Shown: positions 34,197 to 41,534, counted from the stretch's first letter. The stretch: DNA of 53,919 nt from Nevskia soli DSM 19509 (GCF_000711955.1 NZ_JONR01000034.1:1-53919), one strand, 5' to 3'. Notes: generated by a model not told the origin, from the letters alone. Program-made: numbers and translations.

Positions 34197-34216
34197 CCGG
34201 CCCATGGATGGGCCGG
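34197..34216. repeat. Intercistronic hairpin, kdpA-kdpB gap
   Basis: CCGGCCCAT-GG-ATGGGCCGG is a perfect inverted repeat. A near-identical hairpin lies in the kdpF-kdpA gap at 36004, with similar GTTCAA-type flanks. Likely an mRNA-stabilising or processing signal. Confidence 0.65.
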
Positions 34217-34243
34217 TTCTTGAACAGGACGTTCAGTCGCTCG

Positions 34244-35971
34244 TCAGTACAGGTTTCCGGCGAGCATCGAGTAGTGCTCGACGATCGGACCCAGGGCCAG
34301 CGCCGGGAAGTAGGTGAGGCCGCCGACGATCAGCACCACACCGACCAGCAGGGCGATGAACAGGCCGCCGTTGGTGGGGAAGGTGCCGGCCGAAGGCGGC
34401 GTGTACTTCTTCGCCGCCAGTGAACCAGCCACCGCCAGCATCGGCACGATCAGCGCGAAGCGGCCGATCATCATGGCCAGCGCCAGGGTGATGTTGTAGA
34501 ACTTGGTGTTGGCGCTGAGGCCGCCGAAGGCGCTGCCGTTGTTGCCGGTGGCCGAGGTATAGGCGTAGAGGATCTCGGAGAAGCCGTGCGGACCGTTGTT
34601 GCCCAGCCCGGCCAGGCCCTGCGGCATTACCGAGGCCAGGGCGGTGAAGCCGAGGATCGACAGCGGCAGGCAGAGGATGGCGAGCATCGTCATCTTCACT
34701 TCCTTGGCTTCGATCTTCTTGCCCAGGTACTCGGGCGTGCGCCCCACCATCAGGCCGGCGATGAACACCGCGATGATGGCGTAGAGCAGCATGCCGTAAA
34801 GACCTGCGCCGACGCCGCCGAAGATCACCTCGCCCAGCTGGATGTTGATCAGCGGGATCATGCCGCCCAGCGGGGTGTAGCTGTCGTGCCAGCTGTTCAC
34901 TGCGCCGCAGGAGGCGTCGGTGGTGATGGTGGCGAACAGGGTGCTGCGGGCGATGCCGAAGCGCGCTTCCTTGCCTTCCATGTTGCCGCCGGCCTGCAGG
35001 CTGCTGGCCTGCTGATCGACGCCCAGGGCGGCGAACTGCGGATTGCCCTGGCTCTCGGCCCAGTAGCAGGCGGTGACGCCGGCGAAGAACAGCACTGCCA
35101 TTGCCGAATAGATCGCCCAGCCCTGGAGCTGGCTCTTGACCATGCGGCCGAAGACGTTGGTCAGCGCGGCGGGGATCAGGAAGATCAGGGTGATCTGCAC
35201 GAAGTCGGTCAGCGAGTTCGGGTTCTCGAACGGGTGCGCCGCGTTGGCGTTGAAGAAGCCGCCGCCGTTGGTGCCCAGCATCTTGATGGCAATCTGCGAG
35301 GCCACCGGGCCCTGCGCGATGGTCTGCTTGGCGCCTTCCAGCGTGTTCACGTCGGTGTAGGCCGACAGGTTCTGCGGCATGCCCTGCCACACCAGGAACA
35401 GCGCGGCGACGATGGCGATCGGCAGCAGCACGTACAGGGTGCAGCGCGTCAGGTCGACCCAGAAGTTGCCCACCGTCTTCGACGAGCGGCGCGCGAAGCC
35501 GCGCACCAGGGCCATGGCCAGCGCGATGCCGGTGGCGGCGGAGACGAAGTTGTGCACCGTCAGGCCGAGCATCTGCGTCAGGTAGCTCATGGTGGTCTCG
35601 CCACCATAGGACTGCCAGTTGGTGTTGGTGACGAAGGAGATCGCCGTGTTGAAGGCGAGGTCGGAAGTCAGGCCGGACATGCCTTGCGGATTCAGCGGCA
35701 GCAGGTTCTGGTACAGCTGCAGCAGGTACAGCGTGACGAAGCACACCAGGTTGAACACCAGCATGGCCAGCGCGTAGCCGGTCCAGTACTGCTCGCTTTT
35801 GGCGTCGACGCCGGCGAGCTTGTAGAAGCCGCGCTCCACCGGGCCGAGCACGCGGCTGATCCAGGTGGGTTGCCCGTCGAACACACGATACATGAAGCCG
35901 CCCAGCGGGCGCGTCAGCACCGTGAGCAGCACGAAATAGATGAGGATCTGTACCCAGCCGTTGATAGTCAT
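34244..35971 (-). CDS. kdpA: Potassium-transporting ATPase potassium-binding subunit KdpA
   Basis: A 575-residue inner-membrane protein with about ten membrane segments and the four selectivity-filter loops of the SKT family: TNTNWQSYGGE, GTNGGGFFNANAAHPFENP, the CGAVNSWHDS region and GNNGSAFGG. The N-terminal RPLGGFM and the ERGFYKLAGV segments are also typical. It forms the potassium channel-like translocation subunit of the Kdp pump. It lies 109 bp downstream of kdpF. Length matches E. coli-type KdpA (about 557-590). Normal codon use. Confidence 0.98.
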   Translation of the reverse strand: MTINGWVQILIYFVLLTVLTRPLGGFMYRVFDGQPTWISRVLGPVERGFYKLAGVDAKSEQYWTGYALAMLVFNLVCFVTLYLLQLYQNLLPLNPQGMSGLTSDLAFNTAISFVTNTNWQSYGGETTMSYLTQMLGLTVHNFVSAATGIALAMALVRGFARRSSKTVGNFWVDLTRCTLYVLLPIAIVAALFLVWQGMPQNLSAYTDVNTLEGAKQTIAQGPVASQIAIKMLGTNGGGFFNANAAHPFENPNSLTDFVQITLIFLIPAALTNVFGRMVKSQLQGWAIYSAMAVLFFAGVTACYWAESQGNPQFAALGVDQQASSLQAGGNMEGKEARFGIARSTLFATITTDASCGAVNSWHDSYTPLGGMIPLINIQLGEVIFGGVGAGLYGMLLYAIIAVFIAGLMVGRTPEYLGKKIEAKEVKMTMLAILCLPLSILGFTALASVMPQGLAGLGNNGPHGFSEILYAYTSATGNNGSAFGGLSANTKFYNITLALAMMIGRFALIVPMLAVAGSLAAKKYTPPSAGTFPTNGGLFIALLVGVVLIVGGLTYFPALALGPIVEHYSMLAGNLY

Positions 35972-36003
35972 GGTGATTCCATAGTGAACATCCTGTTCAA
36001 CTA

Positions 36004-36021
36004 CCGGCCATCCATGGCCGG
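36004..36021. repeat. Intercistronic hairpin, kdpF-kdpA gap
   Basis: CCGGCCAT-CC-ATGGCCGG is a perfect dyad, paralogous to that at 34197-34216. A second small dyad, GAACA-TCC-TGTTC, lies at 35986-35998, just before kdpA. Confidence 0.65.
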
Positions 36022-36080
36022 ACTGTTCAATTCAAGATTTCTCTTTTCGGGTCGCCCGCGTTATCGGCGGGTGCGGCCGA

Positions 36081-36170
36081 TCAGAACTTTTCCGGCCTGA
36101 TCAGGGCGTAGATGAGGTAGCCCAGCATGAAGACGACCGCGAGGCCGCCGAGTACGTAGTCGAAAGTCAT
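36081..36170 (-). CDS. kdpF: Potassium-transporting ATPase small subunit KdpF
   Basis: A 29-residue single-TM peptide: it starts MTFDYVLGGL, has a hydrophobic helix, and ends with ALIRPEKF. This matches the KdpF pattern (a single helix ending in an aromatic, Leu/Ile-Arg-Pro-Glu-Lys-Phe). KdpF stabilises the KdpABC complex (family knowledge). An AAGGA ribosome site lies about five bases before the ATG at 36170. It is the first recognised subunit gene of the operon; a 27-residue miniprotein precedes it. Confidence 0.93.
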   Translation of the reverse strand: MTFDYVLGGLAVVFMLGYLIYALIRPEKF

Positions 36171-36201
36171 GGTGTGTCCTTCGTGGGTGCGGGCGTCGTG
36201 T

Positions 36202-36285
36202 TCAAACGCGATCGCAGAAAATCACGTAGCCGGCCAGGGCGCCGAACAGGGCGACACCGAGCACGAGCAGGAGAATGGTGGTCAT
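36202..36285 (-). CDS. 27-residue membrane miniprotein preceding kdpF
   Basis: MTTILLLVLGVALFGALAGY followed by VIFCDRV and a stop: one hydrophobic helix ending in a short Cys-Asp-Arg tail. It lies 31 bp before kdpF on the same strand and has the same size class as KdpF. I recall similar small proteins with a Cys-Asp/Glu-Arg-Leu ending next to kdpF in other genomes, which would need a search. The ribosome site is weak. It may be a second small accessory subunit or a regulatory peptide. A longer reading frame continues upstream but has no protein-like features. Confidence 0.55.
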   Translation of the reverse strand: MTTILLLVLGVALFGALAGYVIFCDRV

Positions 36286-36590
36286 GGATGCAGGCGCGAT
36301 AAACCGGCAACCGCCGGCGAGCGCATTAGGCGCCTCCAGGCCGTAGGAATTCGAGAGGCGGGGTGGGGGCGCGATATAAAGAAAGCATAAAAACGCTGAA
36401 AAAAAGCCGTAAGGAAGGGAAATCAGCCCCGTCAGCCACCCCAAAACAGGGGTCAGGATCAGCGATCCAGCTTCCGCCGTGTATCCAGCCGATTCATCCC
36501 TACATTGATTGAATGCCCGCCGCCGGCCCATTCAGCCGGCAGCAAGTTTGTCCTTGTTATAAGGAATGGCATCGGCCGCAGGAGGCCTGT
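36286..36590. other. Divergent promoter region of kdp and the secreted Gly-rich protein gene
   Basis: This 305-bp region separates the kdp transcript (minus) from the gene at 36591 (plus). It contains an A/T-rich patch around 36375-36425 with AAAAAA-type tracts, which would suit the kdp promoter. No dyad that I could assign to KdpE was seen. Just before 36591 an AGGAGG ribosome site is present. Confidence 0.45.
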
Positions 36591-37886
36591 ATGAACGCCC
36601 AGTCAGATCGGATCACGCAGTCCAGCCCCGGGCCCGCTTCGCGGCCACGGCTGGTTTTGCTTGCCGTTCTGGCTGTGATCCCCGCCCTCGGCGCGGTGAG
36701 CGGCGCGGCCCAGGCCCAGGCGCAGGGCACCGACCAGCCGATCGTCGCCAGCCTCAACCCGCCGCCGGCCGGCCTGGCCTGTGACGCCGCTGCCGCTGCC
36801 ACCAGCGTCTATTTCCAGTTCGCCAACCCGCCATTCCAGATCTCGCAGATCAGCCTGTATCTCGACGGCAAGGGTGTGCCGCAGGATGCGGTCGACGAGC
36901 ATTGGCCGACCGTAACCCTGACCAAGGGCCTGCACCCGGGCAGCAATACCGTCGACATCGTCGCCAACGGCGCCTCCGGCCAGCACATCGAGCGCCGCAT
37001 GCTGGTGCAGGTGGGCGGCGTGGCGGACGGCGCCGCCGCCGGTACCGCCCAGGTAGCCTGCGACGACAATGCGGTGGCGCAACAGATCCCGGGCGTCTAT
37101 CCCGGTGAAGTGGCGGCGGTCGATCCGGACCAGCCTATCGTCGACGACAGCGAACCGCCGCCGGTGGTGGTGCAGGACGCGCCCCCGGTGATCTACGAGA
37201 CCCAGCCGCAGGTGGTCTATGAGTACCCGCCGCCGGTCTACGTTTATACCCCGTACCCGGTGGTGGCCTTCGGCCCCTGGGTGCCCTTCGTGCCGTTCTT
37301 CGGCTTCGGGTTCTTCTATCACAATTACCATCCCTACTTTTCGCCGCCGCGCGTGGTGGTGAACAACTACTACTACGGCCACGGCGGCTGGAATGGCGGC
37401 GGTTGGCACGGCGGCCCGGGCCCCGGCAACGGCTGGCACGGCGGCAATGGTGGAAACAACGGCGGCTGGCATGGCAATCCGGGCGGCAACAATGGCGGTG
37501 ACTGGCATGGCGGCGGCAATAACGGCGGCCACTACCCAGGCAGCCCGCAGGCCCCCAACAACGGCGGCGCCTGGCACGGCGCGCCGCAGCCGGTGCGTCC
37601 GCCGATGAACGCCGGCAACAACGGCGGCTGGCACGGCCAGGCCCCTGGTGTTCCCCAGAACCACGGCGGTTGGCAGGGTGGCGGCCAGCACTTCGCGCCG
37701 CGGCCGGCGCAGCCCCAGTCCCGGCCGGCCTATAACAGCGCGCCGGTACAACGCTTCCAGCCGGCGCAGCAGTTCCGCCAGGCGCCGCAGCAGAATTTCC
37801 GCCCGTCCGCGCCGGCCTTCCATGGCGGCGGCAATCCGGGCGGCGGCGGACATGGCGGCGGCCACGGCGGCCCTGGCCATCGCTGA
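36591..37886 (+). CDS. Secreted Gly/Trp/His-rich repeat protein
   Basis: A 431-residue exported protein: the signal peptide ends near AQAQ (residue ~45). Residues about 50-145 form a compact beta domain (QFANPPFQISQISLYLDGKG..., HPGSNTVDIVANG) resembling an Ig-like fold. A proline/tyrosine-rich stretch (180-235) and a hydrophobic aromatic patch (VAFGPWVPFVPFFGFGF, about 226-242) follow. The final ~170 residues repeat NGGW-H-G units and Gln/Pro-rich segments. Such tails are common in secreted or surface proteins of Xanthomonadales; function is unknown. AGGAGG lies seven bases before the ATG. The high-Gly region produces long spurious frames. Confidence 0.7.
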   Translation: MNAQSDRITQSSPGPASRPRLVLLAVLAVIPALGAVSGAAQAQAQGTDQPIVASLNPPPAGLACDAAAAATSVYFQFANPPFQISQISLYLDGKGVPQDAVDEHWPTVTLTKGLHPGSNTVDIVANGASGQHIERRMLVQVGGVADGAAAGTAQVACDDNAVAQQIPGVYPGEVAAVDPDQPIVDDSEPPPVVVQDAPPVIYETQPQVVYEYPPPVYVYTPYPVVAFGPWVPFVPFFGFGFFYHNYHPYFSPPRVVVNNYYYGHGGWNGGGWHGGPGPGNGWHGGNGGNNGGWHGNPGGNNGGDWHGGGNNGGHYPGSPQAPNNGGAWHGAPQPVRPPMNAGNNGGWHGQAPGVPQNHGGWQGGGQHFAPRPAQPQSRPAYNSAPVQRFQPAQQFRQAPQQNFRPSAPAFHGGGNPGGGGHGGGHGGPGHR

Positions 37887-37921
37887 TGACCGCGCTTCAA
37901 TGAGCGACTAGCCAAAAACAC

Positions 37922-37995
37922 GGCAAGCGGGCGATCGCGACGAAATCGCTCCGGTAATCCCGGAGCCGGCCGAAACCGGGGATTGCCCGCTTGTC
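37922..37995 (+). ncRNA. Cloverleaf-like structured element
   Basis: The ends form a 15-pair stem: GGCAAGCGGGCGATC (37922-37936) against GATTGCCCGCTTGTC (37981-37995), with two G-U pairs. Inside are three hairpins: GCGA/TCGC with loop CGAAA (37937-37949), TCCGG/CCGGA with loop TAATC (37950-37964) and CCGG/CCGG with loop CCGAAA (37966-37979). Together they make a four-way junction. It lacks a tRNA T-loop, anticodon stem sizes and a CCA end, so it is not a tRNA. It lies between the Gly-rich protein gene and the TTG start of a DUF1615 lipoprotein. It could be a leader RNA, a small RNA or a single-stranded DNA structure. Confidence 0.45.
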
Positions 37996-38048
37996 CGCCC
38001 GCGTCATTCCATGCACGCTGCGCAACCCGACAATATCCAGGGCAACCA

Positions 38049-39179
38049 TTGAGTACCTCAAGCCTGCGGACCGCGCGCGGTTTCGCCTGTCTGGGCCTGG
38101 CCCTGCTCGCCGGCTGCGGCGGCCCGGTCAAGCCCGAGCCGGAAACGCTCAGCCCGGAACAGGCCCGCGCCCTGATCGACCGCTTGCTGCCGGCGCGGAT
38201 CCCCGACCGCAACGGCTGGGTCACCGACATCCACGCCGCCTTCACGGCCATCGACATCACGACGACGGCGGAGCACGTTTGCGCCGTGGCCGCGGTGGCG
38301 GAGCAGGAATCGGGCTTCGAGAGCAATCCGGCGATCCCCGGGTTACCGGCCATCGCCATGAAGGAAATCGACCAGCGCGCGGAGCACGCCGGCATTCCCG
38401 CGCTGGTGGTGCACGCCGCCCTGCACCTGCCTTCGCCTAGCGGCCGCAGCTACAGCGAGCGCATCGAGGCCGCACGTACCGAGCGGGATCTGAGCGACAT
38501 CTTCGAAGACCTCGTCGGGGTGGTGCCTCTGGGACGGATGTTCCTGGCCGACCGCAACCCCATCCGCACCGCCGGCCCGATGCAGGTCAGCGTGAGTTAT
38601 GCGGAGGCATACGCCGATACCCATGCCTATCCCTACCCGGTGGGGCGCAGCCTGCGCCGCGAGGTCTTCACGCGGCGCGGCAGCGTGTACTTCGGCGTGG
38701 CGCACCTGCTGGACTATGCGGCGGCCTACGACCAGCCGCTGTACCGCTTCGCCGACTACAACGCCGGGCAATACGCCAGCCGCAATGCCGCGTTCCAGCA
38801 CGCGCTGAGCCTGGCCTCGGGTATCCCGCTGGCGGACGATGGCGAGCTGGTGCGGCTCGGCGGCGGCGATCCGCCGACCAGCACCGAACTGGCCGCGCGG
38901 GTGCTGCGCCAGCGCATCGACCTGAGTGAAGCGGACATCCACGACGATCTGCAACACAGCCGTCGCGCGGATTTCGAGCAGACCGAACTCTATGAAAAGG
39001 TCTACGCCCTGGCCGAGCGATCGCAAGCGCATCCGTTGCCTCGCGCCCAGGTGCCGCGGATCGAACTGAAAAGTCCGAAGATCACCCGTCATCTCACGAC
39101 CGCCTGGTACGCCAGCCGGGTCGACGGGCGTTTCCAGGGTTGCATGCAGCGCGCAAGGGCGAATGGCGCGATGCCCTAG
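38049..39179 (+). CDS. DUF1615 lipoprotein (transglycosylase-like)
   Basis: A 376-residue lipoprotein. The start is TTG at 38049: AGGG lies six bases upstream, and the peptide runs into a signal with lipobox LLAGC. The body matches the DUF1615 family: IPDRNGWVTDIHAAF, VAAVAEQESGFESNP (likely catalytic Glu), TERDLSDIFEDLVG, NPIRTAGPMQVSV, RRGSVYFGVAHLLDYAAAY and FADYNAGQYASRNAAFQHAL. The EQES and GPMQV blocks resemble lytic transglycosylases, so peptidoglycan cleavage at the outer membrane is a reasonable inference. A cloverleaf-like element ends 53 bp upstream of the start. A strong hairpin follows the stop. Confidence 0.88.
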   Translation: MSTSSLRTARGFACLGLALLAGCGGPVKPEPETLSPEQARALIDRLLPARIPDRNGWVTDIHAAFTAIDITTTAEHVCAVAAVAEQESGFESNPAIPGLPAIAMKEIDQRAEHAGIPALVVHAALHLPSPSGRSYSERIEAARTERDLSDIFEDLVGVVPLGRMFLADRNPIRTAGPMQVSVSYAEAYADTHAYPYPVGRSLRREVFTRRGSVYFGVAHLLDYAAAYDQPLYRFADYNAGQYASRNAAFQHALSLASGIPLADDGELVRLGGGDPPTSTELAARVLRQRIDLSEADIHDDLQHSRRADFEQTELYEKVYALAERSQAHPLPRAQVPRIELKSPKITRHLTTAWYASRVDGRFQGCMQRARANGAMP

Positions 39180-39183
39180 CCTT

Positions 39184-39217
39184 GCTGGATGAGGCGTCTA
39201 TCGGCGCCTCATCCAGC
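39184..39217. terminator. Strong bidirectional hairpin
   Basis: GCTGGATGAGGCG/CGCCTCATCCAGC forms a perfect 13-bp stem with an 8-nt loop, between two convergent genes. Only TT follows on the plus strand, so termination may be partial or both ways. Confidence 0.65.
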
Positions 39218-39232
39218 TTGCAGCCACCACAT

Positions 39233-39565
39233 TCAGCGCGTGCCGCTGGCGAAGCCCGCATCCGCCATCTGCCGGTTCTCGGCCTGGTTGCGGGCCATGC
39301 GGATGTCACCGGTCGCCTCGCCGTCGGCGAGCAGATTCGGCGCGCTGATGGAGACCATCGCCGCCGGCCCCAGCTTCTGCTGCGACAGCGGAGGGGTGGC
39401 GCCGCCGTCCGATCCGGACGAAGGGCCGGTCAGGTAGATCCTGGCCGGAAAGCCGGGTTCGAACGGGCTGGCGCCGGAGTCGGAACCATCGGCCCTGGCG
39501 GTGTAGGCCATCGTGATCAGGGTGGCGGCTACGGCGGCTTTGGCAAATTTGATGTGCATGTTCAT
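39233..39565 (-). CDS. Small exported protein
   Basis: A 110-residue protein with a signal peptide (1-25, ending TARA) and no membrane segment after it. The mature part is Ser/Gly/Pro-rich (SDSGASPFEPGFPA, LTGPSSGSDGGATPP) and ends in a Glu/Asn-rich segment. AGGAG lies six bases before the ATG at 39565, a strong start. No family recognised. The Gly/Ser/Asp-rich mature region suggests an unstructured periplasmic or secreted peptide. It is convergent with the DUF1615 gene, sharing the hairpin between them. The repeat region upstream (39600-39800) contains its promoter side. Confidence 0.6.
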   Translation of the reverse strand: MNMHIKFAKAAVAATLITMAYTARADGSDSGASPFEPGFPARIYLTGPSSGSDGGATPPLSQQKLGPAAMVSISAPNLLADGEATGDIRMARNQAENRQMADAGFASGTR

Positions 39566-39622
39566 TTGATACTCCTATCGGCCTCATAGGCCGGCTGAAT
39601 GGTGGAAAAGCACCTTGCTGTC

Positions 39623-39654
39623 TGTGTTGCTGTGTTGCTGTGTTGCTGTGTTGC
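39623..39654. repeat. Perfect 8-bp tandem repeat
   Basis: TGTGTTGC is present four times in a row, directly before the first copy of a longer direct repeat (39653). Simple repeats of this type are prone to slippage. Confidence 0.9.
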
Positions 39655-39794
39655 GTATGCCCTTACCAGACGAATGGGTTGGTGATTTATTCCATCGCCG
39701 TCGTCGAGTTGATTGGTGGAAGAAACCTGCTGCTGTTGCTGTATCGCGTATGCCCTTACTAGACGAGCGGGGTCGCGATTTATTCCATCGCCGT
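39653..39794. repeat. 49-bp imperfect direct repeat, period 93
   Basis: Copies at 39653-39701 and 39746-39794 share GCGTATGCCCTTAC, AGACGA and GATTTATTCCATCGCCGT, while the central ten bases differ. Both copies are preceded by TGTTGC-type tracts. The region lies between the small exported protein gene and the gene pair at 39826. It is lower in GC than its neighbours and no gene is seen in it. Confidence 0.8.
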
Positions 39795-39825
39795 ATGATT
39801 GATCGGGGCCCCTGTCGAGCCAGCG

Positions 39826-39963
39826 ATGAAAGTCAGCGCCACCGAATTGCAAGTTGCAGCCTTCCTAGGCGGGTACACGCCCGCGATCGAGGTGCAGTTG
39901 CGCGAGGTCCGCAGCAGGCTTCGTGCTCCGCTTCAGTGCCTGAGCCGCTGTAACGCGACATGA
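39826..39963 (+). CDS. Small protein, translationally coupled to the next gene
   Basis: A 45-residue reading frame starting MKVSATELQV, with an amphipathic helix-like middle (AFLGGYTPAIEVQLREVRSR) and a Cys-containing end. Its stop overlaps the start of the conserved gene at 39960 (ATGA), the coupling pattern seen for real genes in this window. No strong ribosome site precedes it, and its size makes the call uncertain. It could be a leader peptide or the remnant of a larger upstream gene. Confidence 0.35.
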   Translation: MKVSATELQVAAFLGGYTPAIEVQLREVRSRLRAPLQCLSRCNAT

Positions 39964-40451
39964 CCGCGGACGAAGCCATCGCTTTCGTGGAGAAGCACGG
40001 CGTCGTGCTCGCCTCGGGCAAAGGTCCTGTGCCGCGGCTGGCGGAAGCCATCGCCGATGGCCCGATCAAGGGCAGCTGGTGGGCGCACCCCAAGAGCCAT
40101 CAGATCTTTCGTGTCTTTCAGGCGCTGGGCGAATCAGGCGACATCCTGGTGTGCCGCCTGGTTGGCGGAAAGATCACCTTCGTGCACCGGCGGCTCTGGC
40201 CCGCCCTGGTTCGTGTCTCGGATCGTTTCCCGGCGCGCCAGCTTGCACAGACATGCCAGGAACACACTGCCGCGGGTCACCACGTCAATCGCGATACGGC
40301 ATTTCCGCAATGGGTTCCGCCCGGAGTGCTGCGCCAGGCACAGCAACTGGGCGAGCAGGAGGCTCTCCAGGCCTTGGGTGCATGGGCTGTCGATGCCCAT
40401 CCCGTCGCCCCACCGGATGGCTTTTCACGCGCGGCTCCCGGCCGCCTCTGA
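39960..40451 (+). CDS. Conserved hypothetical protein
   Basis: A 163-residue soluble protein with no signal peptide. It has a recognisable order of blocks: DEAIAFVEKHGVVLASGKGPVPRLAEAI, GSWWAHPKSHQIFRV, ILVCRLVGGKITFVHRRLWPALVRV, and TAFPQWVPPGVL. I recall this protein in many bacteria as an uncharacterised conserved family, but cannot name a domain. The invariant Trp and His residues in SWWAHPKSH and HRRLWPAL suggest a binding or catalytic role. It overlaps a 45-residue reading frame by four bases; codon usage is that of the host. Confidence 0.65.
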   Translation: MTADEAIAFVEKHGVVLASGKGPVPRLAEAIADGPIKGSWWAHPKSHQIFRVFQALGESGDILVCRLVGGKITFVHRRLWPALVRVSDRFPARQLAQTCQEHTAAGHHVNRDTAFPQWVPPGVLRQAQQLGEQEALQALGAWAVDAHPVAPPDGFSRAAPGRL

Positions 40452-40607
40452 GCCAGAGCGTTGAACGCTTAATCCGGGAGAATTCACCCGGCGCTTGGCC
40501 GTTGGAAGCGCCTACTGGAAAAGGCAGGCCGGGTCATTTATCGTTCATGGCGGGGCCTTGCTTCAGCCAGTAAAAAAGCAGTCAGTAAAAACCGGGGATG
40601 GGGAACA

Positions 40608-41039
40608 ATGTTGAGAGTGCTCATGCCGCTCATGGCGGCAACGATGCTTGGCGCGTGCGCCACGGGCTACCACGATGCTTCAAATCCGATTCTGGGCTAT
40701 GCCGGCGGCTACTGGGACGCACCCGGCCCGGGCCAGCTTCTCAAGGTCGGGTTTTCCGCCAACGGTTTCAGCAAGAAGGAGCAGGTCGGCACCTACCTTC
40801 TCTATCGCTGCGCGGAAGTCGCCGAGAGCCACGGCAAGAACTACTTCGCCATGTACGCAAACCTGCCCTCGGCGATTCTCGACAAGCGCAGTACCGAACG
40901 CACCGTCGGAACGCTCGGCGGCAAGCCGAGTGCCTACGTCTATATCCTGCCCAGGGATGAGGATGGAGCGGATGTGATGTCGGCCAAGGTGATCCTTGAA
41001 AGGAAAAAGCAGGCCGAGTCGGGAGGCCCCGCGTCATGA
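40608..41039 (+). CDS. Small lipoprotein (CC0125/CC1285-like)
   Basis: A 143-residue lipoprotein with lipobox LGAC at residue 17. The mature part (GYWDAPGPGQLLKVGFSANGFSKKEQVGTYLLYRCAEVAESHGKNYFAM) has the pattern I associate with the CC0125/CC1285 lipoprotein family: a strand, an LLYRCAE helix and a beta core. Anchored to the inner or outer membrane; function unknown. The stop overlaps the start of the next gene (ATGA), so the two lipoproteins are translationally coupled. The ATG at 40608 lies 157 bp after the upstream gene. Confidence 0.75.
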   Translation: MLRVLMPLMAATMLGACATGYHDASNPILGYAGGYWDAPGPGQLLKVGFSANGFSKKEQVGTYLLYRCAEVAESHGKNYFAMYANLPSAILDKRSTERTVGTLGGKPSAYVYILPRDEDGADVMSAKVILERKKQAESGGPAS

Positions 41040-41468
41040 AGACGGCGAAAATTGCCGGCTGTCTGCTTCTGATCGGCCTGGGGGGGGTGCGGCCTGGAGC
41101 CCTATCAGCTGCCGGACGGCGTCGCGTCGGCCAGGCTGAAGGTCGCCCCGAATGTGGGCCGGGCCTGGGTCTGCGACGCATCCAGTTCGATCAAAAAGCT
41201 GATGCCGGACGAGAGTGGCTATGCCGTGATCCCCGCCGGCCATCGGGTAACCATCGGTGCGAGTTTCGTTGCCACCGGGTATCACGTCACCTACAGCTGC
41301 TTCCCGAAAATCAGCCTGGTCCCTGTCGCGGGTGCTTCGTACTACCAGGATTTCGAGACTGAGGCCGAGCGTTGCACCTCCCTGATCTTCAGGGAGGTGA
41401 CGACCAATCCCGTCGGCCTTGACTTCGAGCCTTCCGAGGGCGGAGCCATCGCCTGCCCGGCCAAGTAG
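41036..41468 (+). pseudogene. Small lipoprotein interrupted by a frameshift in a G8 tract
   Basis: The frame from the ATG at 41036 gives MKTAKIAGCLLLIGLGG and then turns into an unprotein-like sequence. Removing one G from the run of eight G at 41080-41087 gives LIGLGGCGLEPYQLP and continues without a stop to 41468, through RAWVCDASSSIKKLMPDESGYAVIPAGH. The correction also creates a proper lipobox cysteine (LGGC). So the intact product would be a ~143-residue lipoprotein. The tract may be phase-variable, a true mutation or a sequencing error; I cannot decide. It overlaps the previous lipoprotein gene by four bases. Confidence 0.75.
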
Positions 41469-41480
41469 GCACCATCGATT

Positions 41481-41510
41481 GAATCAATCGGGGTCAAGCC
41501 CGATTGATTC
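41481..41510. terminator. Hairpin after the lipoprotein pair
   Basis: GAATCAATCGGG/CCCGATTGATTC makes a perfect 12-bp stem with a 6-nt loop, 13 bp after the stop. There is no T-run; a transcript-end role is inferred from position. Confidence 0.6.
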
Positions 41511-41534
41511 ACCCGCGGTCAATGTGGGTGGCTT

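Noticed and set aside
36202..36531. Longer minus-strand frame including the miniprotein
   Set aside because: The upstream part has no protein features and the 27-residue end has its own ATG; only the short end was kept.
37922..37995. Interpretation of the cloverleaf as a tRNA
   Set aside because: The outer stem is about 15 pairs, the loops are 5-6 nt, and there is no TTCRA loop or CCA end.
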